Of a stretch of DNA of 64,000 bases, positions 14,180 through 27,039 are shown one piece after another. The stretch comes from Mactromeris polynyma (Eukaryota > Mollusca > Bivalvia > Venerida > Mactridae). Within the stretch, counting starts at the first letter, position 1; each line of letters begins with the position of its first letter. The notes under the pieces are model-generated. The model saw only the letters and a program-made list of their open reading frames with translations. It ran no database searches and was not told where the DNA came from. The DNA lies in the NCBI GenBank assembly GCA_032209605.1, contig JASFXZ010000028.1, positions 9,732,981-9,796,980 on the forward strand, in the 5' to 3' direction. The position numbers were made by a program, and so were the translations under genes.

Positions 14180-14597
14180 TAAGTGTGAGATAAGCTAGCT
14201 GTCAAATCGATTTAAACCCCCAGAATTGTTCGCGATAGTTAAATGTGTGAATGGCTATGTGGTTATTAAGTATATGCATGTTTTCGATGTATGTAATGTT
14301 CCCCGTTCCCTACGCGCAGTTCCTTTCCTAGATATAATATTTGTATTATTTTCTCCTACTCTCGGCCTATTATTATTGACTTTCTTGACTTCTTGCTCCG
14401 TGATGTTTTCGATTCATTAAACTTTCCCCCTTGTTGTCCCCCTGAATTTAAATTCCCTTAGTTGTTATTCCCATACATATTTACCCTTGAACCCCCTCAG
14501 TGCTTAATGTTTTGTAGACTATTGTTTTCCAGGTAGTTTGTTGGGGGAGGCATTGTCTTATGAATGTTCCCTGTAATAAAATCCCTCTTTCATTACA
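14180..14597 (+). repeat. R1 repeat, plus, near full length
   Basis: Starts at GATAAGCTAGCTGTCAAATC with ATCGATTTAAACCCCCAG and continues to GGCATTGTCTTATG and TCCCTGTAATAAAATC. A 64-codon frame inside it is a repeat by-product, not a gene. Confidence 0.75.
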
Positions 14598-15864
14598 TTG
14601 TTCAGCACTGCGGTCGGGAAATAAATAACCCAGACATTTCTATGTCAGACAAATCGTGTTTATTACTTTCATTAAAATGTTATTTGATTTTCATCTAATA
14701 GTTAACATGAGCATCTCATTAAAACGTTTATATATTGAAGACGAAGACGGTCGTACGTCTTTTAGGGCGTATTTGAGCAAAAACTAAACAAAGAAACAGT
14801 ATGTGATTGTCAAGCAATACAATGTACTCATGAAAGGAAAACACCTGTGTACCACAAGAAGTTATAAATGATTGCAATAAAACATTTCAGATGTAGACAG
14901 AACATACGTATCAGAACACGCATGAAGCTGATAATTACATAGGAAATGTTTATATCTTCATTCATGATTCTAAATCTTATTTATATTCACAGAGATTAGC
15001 ACTTTATAAAACAAGAACTTCCAGTAAATAAACAAACACATGTGACAGGTTAACATATTTAAATAAATATATCCTCCTAAAGTGGGATTAGGGAAACATC
15101 AAATGGCTTCAGAACAAGCAATCACAGACGTATTTGGCCCATCAGAACTACATTGACTAGGAAATCTTTAACACGAACAACACTGCAATGTTATACTGAC
15201 TATAAATATTATGTTACGTACAGACAAAAATTGTAAAATTCCTCGCTTATTGAAATAACCAGATACTTTTTAATTTTAAGAATTTTACAAATTGCGTTTT
15301 TCGGCAAATACAGAGGAATACAATTCCAGTCTATTCTTTGATAATGCATATTAATTGACGCTTTATCTGTATGGAATATATATACATGTTTTAAAGTTCA
15401 AAATGAACAACAAATAACATAATATTACTTAAACTGAAAAATTGATAAAGAACAGAAAAATACAAAACGCCCACTCATGGAAATGTCAGTACTAATAGAA
15501 CATACATGTTTACAACAAATTCTAAAATTGCGATAGTTTTCGATGCCAGTTGCTTTAACTAACATATAATTTATCGACGAATCGTGGGCAATGTGGACTT
15601 ATTTTTCAATTAACAAAACATTTAATGAATGTTCACTAACCTTGTAATTGTTTTATACTCGTATATCATACAAAACAAGTTTACCTTTAGAATGTATGTG
15701 TTCATCCTTGCCAGAATTTGATAACAAAAATTGTACTATATTCCAAGAACGATCATTAAACTTATTTCAAGTTCATTTCCATCTGCTGGTTGAATTACAA
15801 ATAGTAATTACTGGTACGTATAAAATAATACACCACGCACTAGTAATAAAGCAGGTAGAAAAGA

Positions 15865-16105
15865 ACATATTGCCTTTGTCAGTGTTTGAAGGGTGCTGTA
15901 CGATTTTGCTAAATAATCGTTTTTGGTTTTGCTGTAGATATAATTTTTGAGCTGTTTGTAGTTCTTGATGTAAACACATTGTTTTTGTTGCCTTAACTTT
16001 TGTACTGCGGATTCTGCTGATGTTGCTTTTGTCATTGAACACATTGAAGATGTTGTTTAAGTTTTGTGTTGTTATTTTACCAAATGTACAATGAAATGAC
16101 CGCAT
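15865..16105 (-). other. Arm-conserved segment with parallel open frame (copy 1)
   Basis: A minus-strand frame here reads HCTFGKITTQNLNNIFNVFN and onward to STKVKATK. The partner in arm 2 (61680-61925, plus strand) keeps a similar frame (HCTFGKTTTHILDNITNVLN...NVKATN). The two stay alignable as protein for about 75 codons with one small frame slip. I do not recognise it. It may be the relic of an ORF in the duplicated unit; in DNA-level repeats such similarity can also be a by-product of shared ancestry. Confidence 0.35.
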
Positions 16106-17608
16106 TTATCACTCAATATTAGCAATTTCCAATTATCTACAATTTTATTATTTGTTATCATTTATTCACTTGCACCACACCACACTGCATTACAGTACGA
16201 AGAGAAACTATTCCTCCATCAGACTGTATTTCTAACATAACTTTCCCGAAACATGTCCTGGGTTAGTGCTTTGTTTTCGCTCTGCTCCTGAACAAAGTTT
16301 TTGTAACACTGGTACTTTATGACTTTGTTTTTGTTTCAAAACCAACACATATTAATGAATATAAATCATACACTCTTTCTCCATTAGCATTTTATAAAGT
16401 CTCTAAAGAACACACGCTAGGTCTGTTTGCAGAAAACTGTAATAGTAAGTTTGGCCATCTGGAGCCTACGGTGTCTTAATGATATTAATAAAAGATTAGA
16501 ATGATTTATCATTGGAATAATAACCTCCAGACAGTTTCATTGCATATTGTCCGTACCTTTTTATAAATATAAATTTTGTACTTAATGCAATTAATATAAG
16601 AAATGAACAAACTATTTCTGTACTTGGAAACAATATCAATATTATTAGTTATTGTATAAGCTATGTTTTAGTTTTGTGCCAATTTTCATTTTAAAACAGT
16701 CTATACATTTTGACGCACACACATTTATCATTTTCTAACTTCTAATGTTTCTGTAGTATACATGTTACCAAAACAATAGTTCTGTGATTTTTGTATGAAC
16801 ACTCTGATATCAATATATAAAACTTGTAACACGACTTGAAAGATATGTCGAAAGACAAGCAAGGTGAATAGTAAAGCTAAAACCGACAAATCAAACAACA
16901 CAAGTGCAACTTAAGCAATAATCGAAAAGCATGAACTACATTTCAATTGATAAATATCATACACAGTTTGTTTATACTAAATGAACCAAACTAACAAAAC
17001 AATATAGGAACATATTCATTTCCTGGCGTTATTACTAACACATTTCCTATTGTTTAATGCCCTGAGAAGACAAGCTATCTCGACAGGAGGGTTTTTTCTG
17101 AAAGCATATAAATAACCACTCGCATTATCAGCGTCTCAACTTCAATCATCCAGTTGTATTTTTCGCTATGCAAATGAGACAGTTTGCATTATGTTCCAGC
17201 TCAAACTTCAATACAGAATAATAACACCAACCAATGGTTGCATTACCTGCATACAAATGTTTCCTACAATGATGTTTTTGTAACAAATATTGTCTAAACT
17301 AAGAGCTGTTCAATGTTTTGGTCTTAAGTATATGTGAATGACCTGTGTCTGATTTCTGTACTTTATAACAAACAACCAAATAAACAAACAAGCATGCCAC
17401 TTGCACGATTTCAATCACGACGACTGCTCGATTTAGATTGTGTGTGGTATGACTAAACACCTGTGTTCATATATGTAGCTATGAGTATTGCGTATATTTT
17501 GCCATTGTGATCGTTTATGTATACCTTTTGGTGTTTCTTCGTGATTTTTCGATGGATTTACTCTTTGTATGTGGCAACCCGAACTCGGCTCCAATGCTCA
17601 TTTCTTAG

Positions 17609-18385
17609 TGTGAGGTTAGCTAGCTTTTAAATCGATTTAAACCCCCAGTATTTTAACACTGTTATTGTTTCTATTTGTAATTTAAATGAACATTAATTTT
17701 AATAATCCCTTTCCCTTGTGCAATGTTTTCACTTTATATAGTGTTCATGTTATTTACTCCTCACTTTCGGCCTGTTGTTGCCAGCTTTCTTGAATTATCC
17801 TGTGATGTATTATATCCATTAAATCCCCCCACCCTGTTTGTCCTCTTTGATTATTCTAGTTATCCCTTATGGTGGAGAGGCACTGTCTTATATATAAGGC
17901 GTTCCCTGTAGCAACTTATTCTCTTTCTTTTAGCTATAACTGAAAATGGATGAGATAAACAGTTTGATAACAATACAACAACTTGATTAAATGACCATTT
18001 TAAAGAACTATCTATGAAATGCTTTCTATTTTCATTTTAACTGTACAGTATGTAGGCGGATATACATACATAATCTGTTTTGTTCAAATTGTATACAAAT
18101 ATTCGTACAAATCGAGAATGGTCTTCATTTTTCTTCCCTTTTTCCCAGGCGTATTTCTTTTCATGGCTTATCAAGTTATGTATTCCCTCCCACTTTTGTT
18201 CCTTCTTATTCTACTATCCTCTATATTTGATAATCAACCAGACAATTCCTTATCGCCCGGTCCCAATCTGTGTTTGCTCTAAATACCTATTCGATTCATA
18301 GTGCTTTTGGGGGTTCTGATGTTTTCCTTGGATCTGTGTTGAGATGCATTGTGTTGTGAATGTGGCGTTCCATGAAGCAACTAAA
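17609..18385 (+). repeat. R1 dimer with linker (partner of 45565-46300)
   Basis: An R1 copy with an internal deletion (17609-17935) is followed by about 190 bp of linker and then a segment ending in an R1-like tail (18270-18385). The same R1-linker-R1 order, including the linker phrase around ACTGTACAGTATGTAGGCGG, is found in reverse complement at 45565-46300. This block sits inside the part of arm 1 (17.61-19.03 kb) that has no counterpart in arm 2, so it probably arrived after the duplication. Confidence 0.7.
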
Positions 18386-20081
18386 CCCTTCCTAATCAAT
18401 TTTAACATAGTAATGTCGTACGTCCAGTTGAACAGAATGACTTGAACAATAACACTAGTCAGTACGAAGTCACTAGCATGACTTTGCTGGAATGTAACCT
18501 TCATTTGAACCCCAATTCTTCATATAAAACAAATGGAAACACTTTTATCCAGTCGTTATGTAAAACGATCCCTTTATGAACCAGACGCATGGAAGTAATT
18601 ACATTATCTTCAGTTAAATCATCTTAGGTCACATACTCCGCTACATGGTTTTGTTCATTAGCCTGAATAATGTCTCTAACAAGACAATGACTTTATCTCA
18701 CTGAATGTAATTTTATTAGCTGAGGCATTCATTACATTTCTACACTAAGGTAAAGTAATAAATAAGCCAGACATTTCCTATGTGTATCATGTTAAGTAAC
18801 TAGCATCGATTGACGTTCGTTCAATACTTGGCTTAAATGATACTTGCATTAATTGCATATATATTCCTATAAGCATTCCTAAATTACATTTACTTTATGT
18901 TGTCTTAAATTCACATATTCACATGTGTGACACTTCTCCAGAATACTTTTGAAATAAAAGATTAGAGATATATTGAAATCAACAGTTTTAAGCAATTGTT
19001 CTGAAATTCAGGAAAGTTAGTGTTGCGTGATTGAAAGCCATTGTCTTTCGTAATTACATATATCAATAACAGTTTGGAAACATCTATAGAATATATGCCA
19101 AGCCTAGGTACGGACACCTGTATCTTTAGCTACTCATAATGTTTGCAAGAAGCCATAACGAGAATAAAAACTAATCAGAACGACTTACAGCAGATAAAAT
19201 AATCAAAGTATCATGTTTAGTATCAATAACATTCCAGCCGTTTTAATATATCATGTAATGTAAATCATTAATTTGCTTCAGATTTGATACAAATATTAAT
19301 ATTTTCTAGAAAAAAATACGTATCACGGTTCAAACAGATGGTCGATTATTACGCACGATGCCATTTACCATGGACTGATGTTGTACAATGAATATTATGC
19401 TAACATGATCAAATTACTGCATCATTGCGCTGCACCGGTACTTTGCAGTTAATCACGTTCAATTGGCAATGTGCTTGTTATTAGGTTACGCAACGTGTAA
19501 ACAATTTGCATACATTAAACCGTCACTGGTGAAACTCAACAGGTTAACTGTGCAGCGTAAAACAGCATATACATATGTTTTCTAAATATTCACCAGCCTT
19601 ACAACCGGTTCCGGTTGCTTAAAATGTTAGTCAAGGTGTTGCTTATTTAGTATTCCAAAATTTGAAATCAAAAGAATATTATCATATTTGCTAAAACGTA
19701 AATAAAACTTACAAAATGTAGACTAAGTTGCATTGGATAGGAAAGGTCGATGAATTCGAGCAGGAAATGTCACATACAAAGGTCACGGCCATCACAAAAG
19801 CTCAAAGAGACATGAAAATATAAATACGTGTAAAGCAATTGCAAAAGTATAAGAGACACGAGATAGATAAATTATGCGTTAAAATTGGAACACCGCGTTG
19901 AAACTGGAGTGTTCAGACTGTAAAGCTGCTCGCACTTTCTTATTTCTCCACAACGCAACTGACATGACAGTGATTTTAACAACAACTAGAAACATTTATA
20001 TTTAATTTTGATATTTTAATTTGATTTTGATTTATATAACAGCTGCGGCTCTCCATCGACACCACGCGCTGCAAGCCTTGT

Positions 20082-20395
20082 GGCTCTCTGGTTTCAATTT
20101 AAAGTATTCGTTTTCTCTGGCGCTTTGATAAATGTTATGCGATGCTTAGTAGTTTGGCTGGCTCTCTGGTTTCCATTTAAAGTATTCGTTGTCTCTGGAG
20201 CTTTGACAAATGTTATGTGATCCTTAGTAGTTTGGCTGGCTCTCTGGTTTTCAATTAAGTATTCGTTGTCTCTGGCGCTTTGATAAATGTTATGCGATAC
20301 TTAGTAGTTTGGCTGGCTCTCTGGTTTCCATTTTAAGTTTTCGTTGTCTCTGGAAGTTTGACAAAAGTTATGCGATGCTTAGTAGTTTTATCAAA
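20082..20395 (+). repeat. Four-copy 78-bp tandem array
   Basis: GGCTCTCTGG recurs at 20082, 20160, 20238 and 20315, each starting a unit of 77-78 bp that reads on through GTATTCGTT..CTCTGG and TTATGCGAT..TTAGTAGTTT. The partner position in arm 2 (about 57590-57660) has a single unit, so the array expanded in arm 1 after duplication (or shrank in arm 2). Confidence 0.85.
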
Positions 20396-20604
20396 AGAAC
20401 GGAAATGAAGAACAGCTTGGAGATCTAAATTGAGAAAAATACACAGATACATTTCAGTGGAATATCGTTGTATGAGGAGAAAGACATAGTAGAATGCGTC
20501 CTCATACTACGTTATCAGAATTATCAGAATTGAATAAAATGGTAAAATGGTAAAATGGTCTTGAGTTGTTTGACAAGCTATATAATTTGCAATATTTGCA
20601 TTCC

Positions 20605-20905
20605 TCGTCAGATTATTTCACTTTATATAACGTCCATGTTATTTTCACCCCACGTTCGGCCATTTGTCTTGTCTATGTATTCCATCCCTAAATCCCCCCC
20701 CTTGTTTGTCATTTTTGATTCTCCCATTTATCCCTTTTGGTCGGCCAGGCCATTACTTGCGCCCCTGTTTCCGTACTCATGTACCATTGAGCCTCCTCAA
20801 ATTTCTTATGTTTATGGATTGTTGTTTTCCCGGAGGTATGTGTGGAGAGGCACTGTCTTATATATGTGGCGTTCCCTGTAGCAACTTAGTCTCTCTCTTC
20901 CAGAA
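20605..20905 (+). repeat. R1 repeat, plus, within arm 1
   Basis: Runs from TTTCACTTTATATAACGTCC to GTTCCCTGTAGCAACTTAG and a CTCTCTC edge. Its partner in arm 2 (57075-57400) is at the corresponding place, so this insertion predates the duplication. Frames of about 100 codons here belong to the repeat. Confidence 0.8.
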
Positions 20906-21452
20906 CTATATGTTCGTTGATTATTTTGCTGACACTAATGTGTATACTAATTGTGCCGACGCAAATACATAAAATACAAAATGTAAACATATACATCTTC
21001 CGGGATTATGATAAATTCATTTCATACTGTTTAATGTAGTGAGAAGCAATTCCTCTCCGCTGGAGTTTATTCCGACAAATGATCCACCTCTTTTTCATAA
21101 TATAAATTTTCTAAAACAGAATTATGGTTGAAACGATTAGATTCGGTAGACTGCCCATTTGATCGACAAAAATACGTAACATAAACACATTAAATAATAT
21201 TATTAAATCAACTACTATTCAACATTGACTTTAATATGTAACGATTGTCTCAGCTGATATGAGAGAAACTTGGGCAATATTTATATTAACAAGGCTAATA
21301 AATGGGAAAACCAGGGCAAATTTTAAAGTTTACTTATTAAAGTGGAACCACTTGAGCCAATACGACATACCTTGGCTGTTTCTAGTAACTTAATATAATA
21401 CATCTGTAGGAACACTCATTATTAATGCTTTTTCAGGGTGTGAGAGAGATTT

Positions 21453-21953
21453 TGTAAAAAAGTATTAACTGTGGTCAACAACCATCACAATATGGCTTCA
21501 ACAATCTCATTAATTATAAGAAAATTGGTTCAATATCACAGACATGTCACAGGGTGATGATATAACTGGACAGCTACTCTGCTGTGTTAATTATCATATA
21601 GTACACTCTGCTGTGTTAATACCATATAATTAAAAACTAAAATATGTTGTTAATTTCATTGTGTGGTGGTAATGTAAAGTCCAGGCCTTTAAAACAGACT
21701 TTTCCTTGATTAAGTCCAACTGAACTGTTGGTAGCCCGATACAAGATAAGATACTCTTTATTTCAAGTCGGTTATGATCAACATATTAATAACACTAACT
21801 ACAAAAGCATATCTTCCGACAAAGCATAGATTATCCAGTACCCAGCAAAAATCATCTAAAAGAGTTAACTGCAGTTAAATAACACATACATGTAAGAAAC
21901 ACACGGTTATAAATGGACAAAAGTACATGCATCAGGGAAGTTGACATTAAAAA
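21453..21953. other. No gene seen; edge of arm 1
   Basis: Similarity to arm 2 stops near 21452. Contains a local CTACTCTGCTGTGTTAAT duplication (21575, 21605). Confidence 0.5.
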
Positions 21954-22156
21954 CACTCATTTACGACAGGTGGGTTTTATTTTTTGAAATTTCATAAGAA
22001 TATTGACATTATTTGTTTGTAGCCATTATATTGGTGGTTATTTCCGTTTTCAACTTATTTCAGGTGGCAAGAACCTTCAATATAATGGCTACAAACAAAT
22101 TAGTCAATATTCTTCTGAAATTTCAAAAAATAAAACCCACCTGTCGTAAATGAGTG
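21954..22156. repeat. Inverted repeat with ~80-bp arms
   Basis: 21954-22033 and 22078-22156 are near-perfect reverse complements (CACTCATTTACGACAGGTGG ... inward; CCACCTGTCGTAAATGAGTG at the right edge), with a 44-bp spacer. Likely a small fold-back MITE; no target duplication recognised. Confidence 0.9.
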
Positions 22157-24999
22157 CCGGCCTGTATCATTCCGACGGCTCGGGCGCGTTCTTCTTCAGT
22201 CATTCTCATCATGTTTTGTGTTTTTCAAAAAGGATTTTCATCAGCAATGACAAAAGTGTACACGAACACGTGCAAATATGTGTCCATGCCCCGCACGTGC
22301 AAAACGTGCTATAAACGTCAATACGCCTAATACGATTAATTTCATAGCGAGCCGGCTAAAAAAAATCAATAATTCGCTGCATTACCTGTTCAAATATCGG
22401 TATGTGAAATTTTGTGTGAATACATGCATTATTAGAAAAATAATAATACAATATAAAGTGACCGATTAGGAATTTTGTTGAGTGTAGTCATATAAATATT
22501 GAACAAACTCGTATAAAATATTGCTTAGCATGGATATACAGTTTAGCATAGCTCATCAGCTGTGTCTGTGTTTGACTTGTTAAAAAGGCAGATGAATCTT
22601 GTTTATAATCATGTCATTGACTATCTTGCGAGATATAGGGAGTTCAAAGCAATCAAATGATATGTTACTTGCTACTTCTTGTTTTTCATGAAACATTTTT
22701 CACTGGCGTCCATTGAATTCGAAACACCGTCCTTTCTGATACCCCAGTCATAAATGAGTCATTGAAGTCCTTTTTCTTGGGCAATACAACGGAACCACAT
22801 GCTATTTCATAGAAGTCTCTTGTACACAGAAGTCGTGAACTTTTGAAACAAGAGTATCGCTGCGTACTCGTGGTTGTGCAAGGCCTTCTTCCAGTACTCT
22901 AACAGTCTAGATGTCGGACTAGTGAATTTTTAGAGCCCTGACAGGCACGTATCCAGGCATACGCACGTACGCCAATGCGTACAATTCGTCAGAAAAAAGT
23001 GAAAAGATAACAGTTAAAAAAATGCAATAAAAACTGAAGACTGAGGGGGATGGGGTTGTGGGCCAATTCGCCCGAATATATCAGTTGTTTGAAACTGTAA
23101 GAAAATGCCATATTAACACAAAATATAGCATGAAAACGCACCATTTGCCTCCTATTTTTGGGGGGAGAACCCCCAAACCCCCATCGGCGAGAGAGGGCCC
23201 CTCCCACACCTACCCCCCCATTCGTAGCCTTGCTGATCGTTTCGCACCTACGATGCTCACTTTTGGCGTACACTTCAAAACCGTCCAGACACGTCCCTCC
23301 TATTATATTTATCTACTATGTCGCTGAACAATCACCTTGTATACTGATGCTTCCTGTCAGTGATACTCTACATGGGATAGGTGGATGGATGGATGAATGG
23401 ATTGACGGACGGTATTATCGGTCGTTTAAAAACTAAATAACATTTACGCATATTATCAAGAAAATAATCAAAATATTAGCGAATGTGACTTTTGAAATGG
23501 TACACAATCATGCAACATGGTTTTCGGTTAAATCGCCGAAATCCAGTTGATTTTGGCACGGGTAGATCCGTGATGTTGGATTTTACCACTGCCCATAAAT
23601 GACGTCATCCGTCACGTGGTCTGTCTCCGGACGCCATTTTGGGAGGGCAGTCTTGGTACCAAACAATATATTTCCTTCAATTTTAGGTACGTATTAAAGT
23701 TTTTATGCATTATTTCGTCGTAATATGAAATAGTGTGTTGTTAATTTGACATTTGATCGTAATAATAATGCGTTTTATAGATTTGCAGTATAATTAATTG
23801 TGGATTTATTTTTTCTTCTTACTGGTATGGGTAAATTTGGTTGGAAAATTGTCTGAGTAGGTGTAACAGACTTTGCTGTTTCCCAGGTTCATTGTATTTA
23901 TAATGTATTCATACTAACTTCTACAAATAAGGATTCAATGATTTATTTCTTGCACTATAATAATTTAAGCATTAGTTTTACATATATCTAATAAACAGAA
24001 TTTCAACAATCTTACATAACAGCCATACATTTATTAACCACACACTATAAAATATATACTGTAAAACTAAGAATAATTACATAGTGTTTAATTGGTGACC
24101 ATTTACTAGAATTAATCTTGAAATTAACCCATTCCTACCACATATGTATGCTAAATCTAAAAGATACGTCTGTGTACACAGATAGATAGATGTTCATGGT
24201 TCGTTGCATAACATGTTTCCATGATTATTAATATACGTACGGTCGATGAAGTCAACTTATTAATGAATACAAATGTTTATATTTATAGATTCATACAAAA
24301 TATGTGAATACGTTATTGAAGTTTTCCATAGTTGGCTATTTACAGGTAATCATATTTCACTTTTTACATCTGATATTTGATGTGGTATTAGACTGCAGCC
24401 CAATCCACTCATCAATAGTTCAAACTCCGTATTATTGTAATAGGGCTGTTTATTCCTTTACACTTTATTTCTGTTTTCCACCGGTTTCTAATTTTGTTCT
24501 TTTTACGTATTAATTTTACTGGTAGGTGACAGTTAAACTCTTGTCCTATAAATAATAACCTAAATAACTTATTTCACATTTTGACATTTTATGTAGGATC
24601 CTATCTGCTTCCTATCAATGTCATGTAGCACTTTCCGACACGATTTTGTGTCACTCTTTTTCCACTAATTTTGAACTATCAAACAAGACCAGCAGGGAAA
24701 ATACATTTCCAATACGGATAAGGTCAAAAATTACAAATGCCATACGCGAATTGTATAAAGATGCGGATTTATTTCCATCCAGTGCAGATTTCACAGATAT
24801 TAGGCGTAATGGCTGCGCAACATACCCGGTTAATTAACACGGTCAATATACGAGTCGAAAAAATTAGACGACATTTTTGAATAGTTAAAAAAGCCGGTAC
24901 CCGGCATCATTTGAAGCGGGATAAATGACACACATGCGTAAATATTTCGTCCAGGCGACCACGTCCATTTTGTATAATATATTTTTTGGCTAACATGTT
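22157..24999. other. Intergenic; GC-rich repeat at 22940-23310
   Basis: A 63-codon frame ending at 24837 (RIRSKITNAIRELYKDADLF inside) looks protein-like but has no recognised family and no partner exon. The rest is AT-rich without features. Confidence 0.4.
22940..23310. repeat. GC-rich repeat-like island
   Basis: Unlike its surroundings this stretch is C/G-rich, with GGGGGGAGAACCCCCAAACC at about 23160-23179 and a CCCCTCCCACACCTACCCCCC run at about 23199-23219. Weak inverted edges (CACGTATCCAGG.. near 22947; CCGTCCAGACACGTCC near 23281) suggest a transposable fragment. Overlapping frames on both strands (up to 94 codons) have low-complexity products and are not called as genes. Confidence 0.4.
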
Positions 25000-25718
25000 G
25001 TGGACAATGTGTAGAAAAGATTACACGATGAATATTGTATCGAAAATTAAGCGTCTGAAGGTGATTTTCATTAATTAGTTAGTACAAAACGAAATTCTAC
25101 AGTACGTTTACTGTTTCTACGTCAATAAATGATATAATTCGCGGATTAGAAAATATTATAAAATGCTACATCACATTGCATAGACGATTAGACATGACAT
25201 GCAACGTAAAAGTAAAATGTAAAATAACATCATAATGAATGTTTATGGTTAAATGGGCATGTACACGTCTAATATTTTGGACTAAAATCACTCATGCAAT
25301 GCAATTTTACTTTTGTGTATTTTATGTGTGTAAAGTTTATTTTACCTCTCACATTTTACATTTAACATTTACTCACTCAGTCACTGACTGGGTATATAAA
25401 GTTGTGTATTCAGAGTACGATTGAATCTAGTTATTGCGTTTAGGTTTATGATTTACATACTGTATATAATTACATATATTTTACAACTTAATAAACGCTT
25501 GCTCGTCTCAGTAATAAATGTGTTATGTCTTATTATTTATAGTTACTGTGTATTACATATTAAATGTAACATATGATTTGAAACGAAACAAACACTATAC
25601 GATTAACATTATATACGACGGCTAAGTAACATCGTACAGCGATCTACAACACACACATCGAGTTGTTCACACTCAAAGAAACAACAGAAATCGAATCTGT
25701 GACATTGGTGCCGTGACC
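25000..25718 (+). mobile_element. Probable BEL/Pao-type 5' LTR edge and primer-binding site
   Basis: TTGGTGCCGTGACC at 25705-25718, just after a sequence ending GACA, is the form of primer-binding site seen directly after the 5' LTR of BEL/Pao retrotransposons. Upstream lie a TATA-like TATATAAAG (about 25392) and an AATAAA (25490), as expected of an LTR. The LTR start is uncertain (TGTTGTGG at about 24997 is a candidate). No gag-pol frame or 3' LTR follows, so the copy is truncated or is a solo relic. Confidence 0.4.
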
Positions 25719-27039
25719 AATTCTGAATGTTAATAAATTAAAACTGGAAATTTAGGAGATAGGAGTGATATGTTGTTGTACATAGCTGTTAAGACTTAAT
25801 TATAATTCAGTAACATATGAAGTCAAATATAATTAAGTTTAAGTTTAACTTGAATAAACCCACATAAGTTTGTGTATAGAGGTTTAAATGTGAATGAGGA
25901 TTGCCTCGCTCACTCTAGTACATAAAATATATTCTTACATAATGATCCTTTTTTTACACGCTATATTTGCACAAGTTTAACATATTTACAAGAATATCAT
26001 ATAACCTTTTTTAGTTTCACATATTTTTAACATTTCTTGCGCGCTAAATGACCAAAGCTGTCGATGCGCCATAAAACAACATAATGATAATAAGAGGTTT
26101 AAATAGTATAAAGGGTCAATACTATGCCAGGTAAAGTATAAATAGTGGGACTGCGTGTATATATAATTTAGGGATGAAGCGTGTAAACACACGATGGCTA
26201 ATCCTCATAATGTGTTGGGTAGAACGGATAGTTTCGTTCATTCTTGTGGTAAAGGTTAATTTAATGTGACTTATTATCGTGATATAACTGAACCTTTACT
26301 CACCACGGGAAACTCATATGATGTAGATAGTAAGCCAAGTCCAAATAAACCTTTTATTAAGAGTATAGGGTCCTGTGCTCTACTGACTGGCAAATTTGGT
26401 ATTTTTTATCTTTATGTTCTAAGAAGACATTTATATAGGCTGTATTGATTACATAAATCTTGCCAATTACAATGGCCATAATGCAGTCATGCGAGACGGA
26501 TCTGTCTGTTTGGTGAATATCAATTAAAATATGAAAGCTCGATTCATAAGCTCACGTATAGCAATTTTCACATTTTCAAGGGGCCATAACTCTGTCATAC
26601 AATGGTGTATATGATTATCTTATTACTGTATAAGTTTGGTAAACATCGGATAATAAATGAAAGCGCACTTGTATTCACAATTTCCATTATAGCATGTTTG
26701 ACCACTTCAAGAGTCATGATCCAGTCAAGCAAAGTCGGAACTGACTGATTTGCGACAGGAACCCAGCTCTCATAGCTATCTAACTTCTGTATAAGTTTGA
26801 TTGGTATATGATCAAAACTGATAACAAAATCGTGCTCACAAACACTTGTTTACGAACGATGAGTCATCACAGTAGAGCTAATAATGGTACGAACACTGAT
26901 ATATAAAATGTAATAATTTCAAGTTTAATATATTCATACTTTTCTACAGACTGTTTTGTGCACCATTTCATTGTCTAAATATTCGGATACTTTAAATAAA
27001 TTATCATGCATTCAATTATACTGAACAGAAAATACAAAC
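25719..27039. other. No gene seen; dispersed repeat scrap
   Basis: 26560-26810 contains GGGGCCATAACTCTGTCATA and spaced TTTGGT/AACATCGG words of the common mollusc GGCCATAACTCTG repeat type. No retrotransposon internal frame follows the primer-binding site. Confidence 0.45.

Larger units (their letters stand above)
13192..15858. mobile_element. Arm-1-specific ~2.67-kb insertion block
   Basis: In arm 2 the flanking sequences are adjacent (around 61925-61940), so this whole block is extra in arm 1. Its left edge coincides with the end of a minus-oriented R1 copy (13192-13365); it also holds an R2 copy (13505-13695) and a plus-oriented R1 copy (14180-14597), then 14.6-15.86 kb of AT-rich DNA with no recognised content. 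It may be a composite of several insertions. Confidence 0.55.
11580..21452 (+). repeat. Arm 1 of a large inverted duplication
   Basis: Long collinear stretches of this segment reappear in reverse complement at 56225-63045. Paired landmarks (arm 1 / arm 2): 11600-11850 / 62840-63020; 12327-13190 / 61935-62830; 15860-16100 / 61680-61935; 16430-16600 / 61290-61450; 16820-17400 / 59660-61020; 17440-17600 / 59455-59640; 19040-19640 / 58140-58640; 19745-19860 / 57870-57985; 20035-20560 / 57440-57720; 20905-21260 / 56690-57075; 21300-21452 / 56225-56490. By eye identity is roughly four bases in five in matched blocks. No gene is recognised inside. It could be a segmental inverted duplication or two opposite copies of one big unrecognised element. 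Confidence 0.85.

Noticed and set aside
20555..20972. Frames of 102-108 codons with similar frames in other places
   Set aside because: These are inside R1 repeats; the similar translations only reflect repeat similarity, and frames are broken in most copies.
22989..23436. Overlapping 89-94-codon frames on both strands
   Set aside because: They come from a GC-rich, low-complexity repeat; long frames on both strands are a composition effect.
24646..24837. Possible terminal exon (63 codons, charged, ending TYPVN)
   Set aside because: No upstream exon, acceptor context or known family could be supported.
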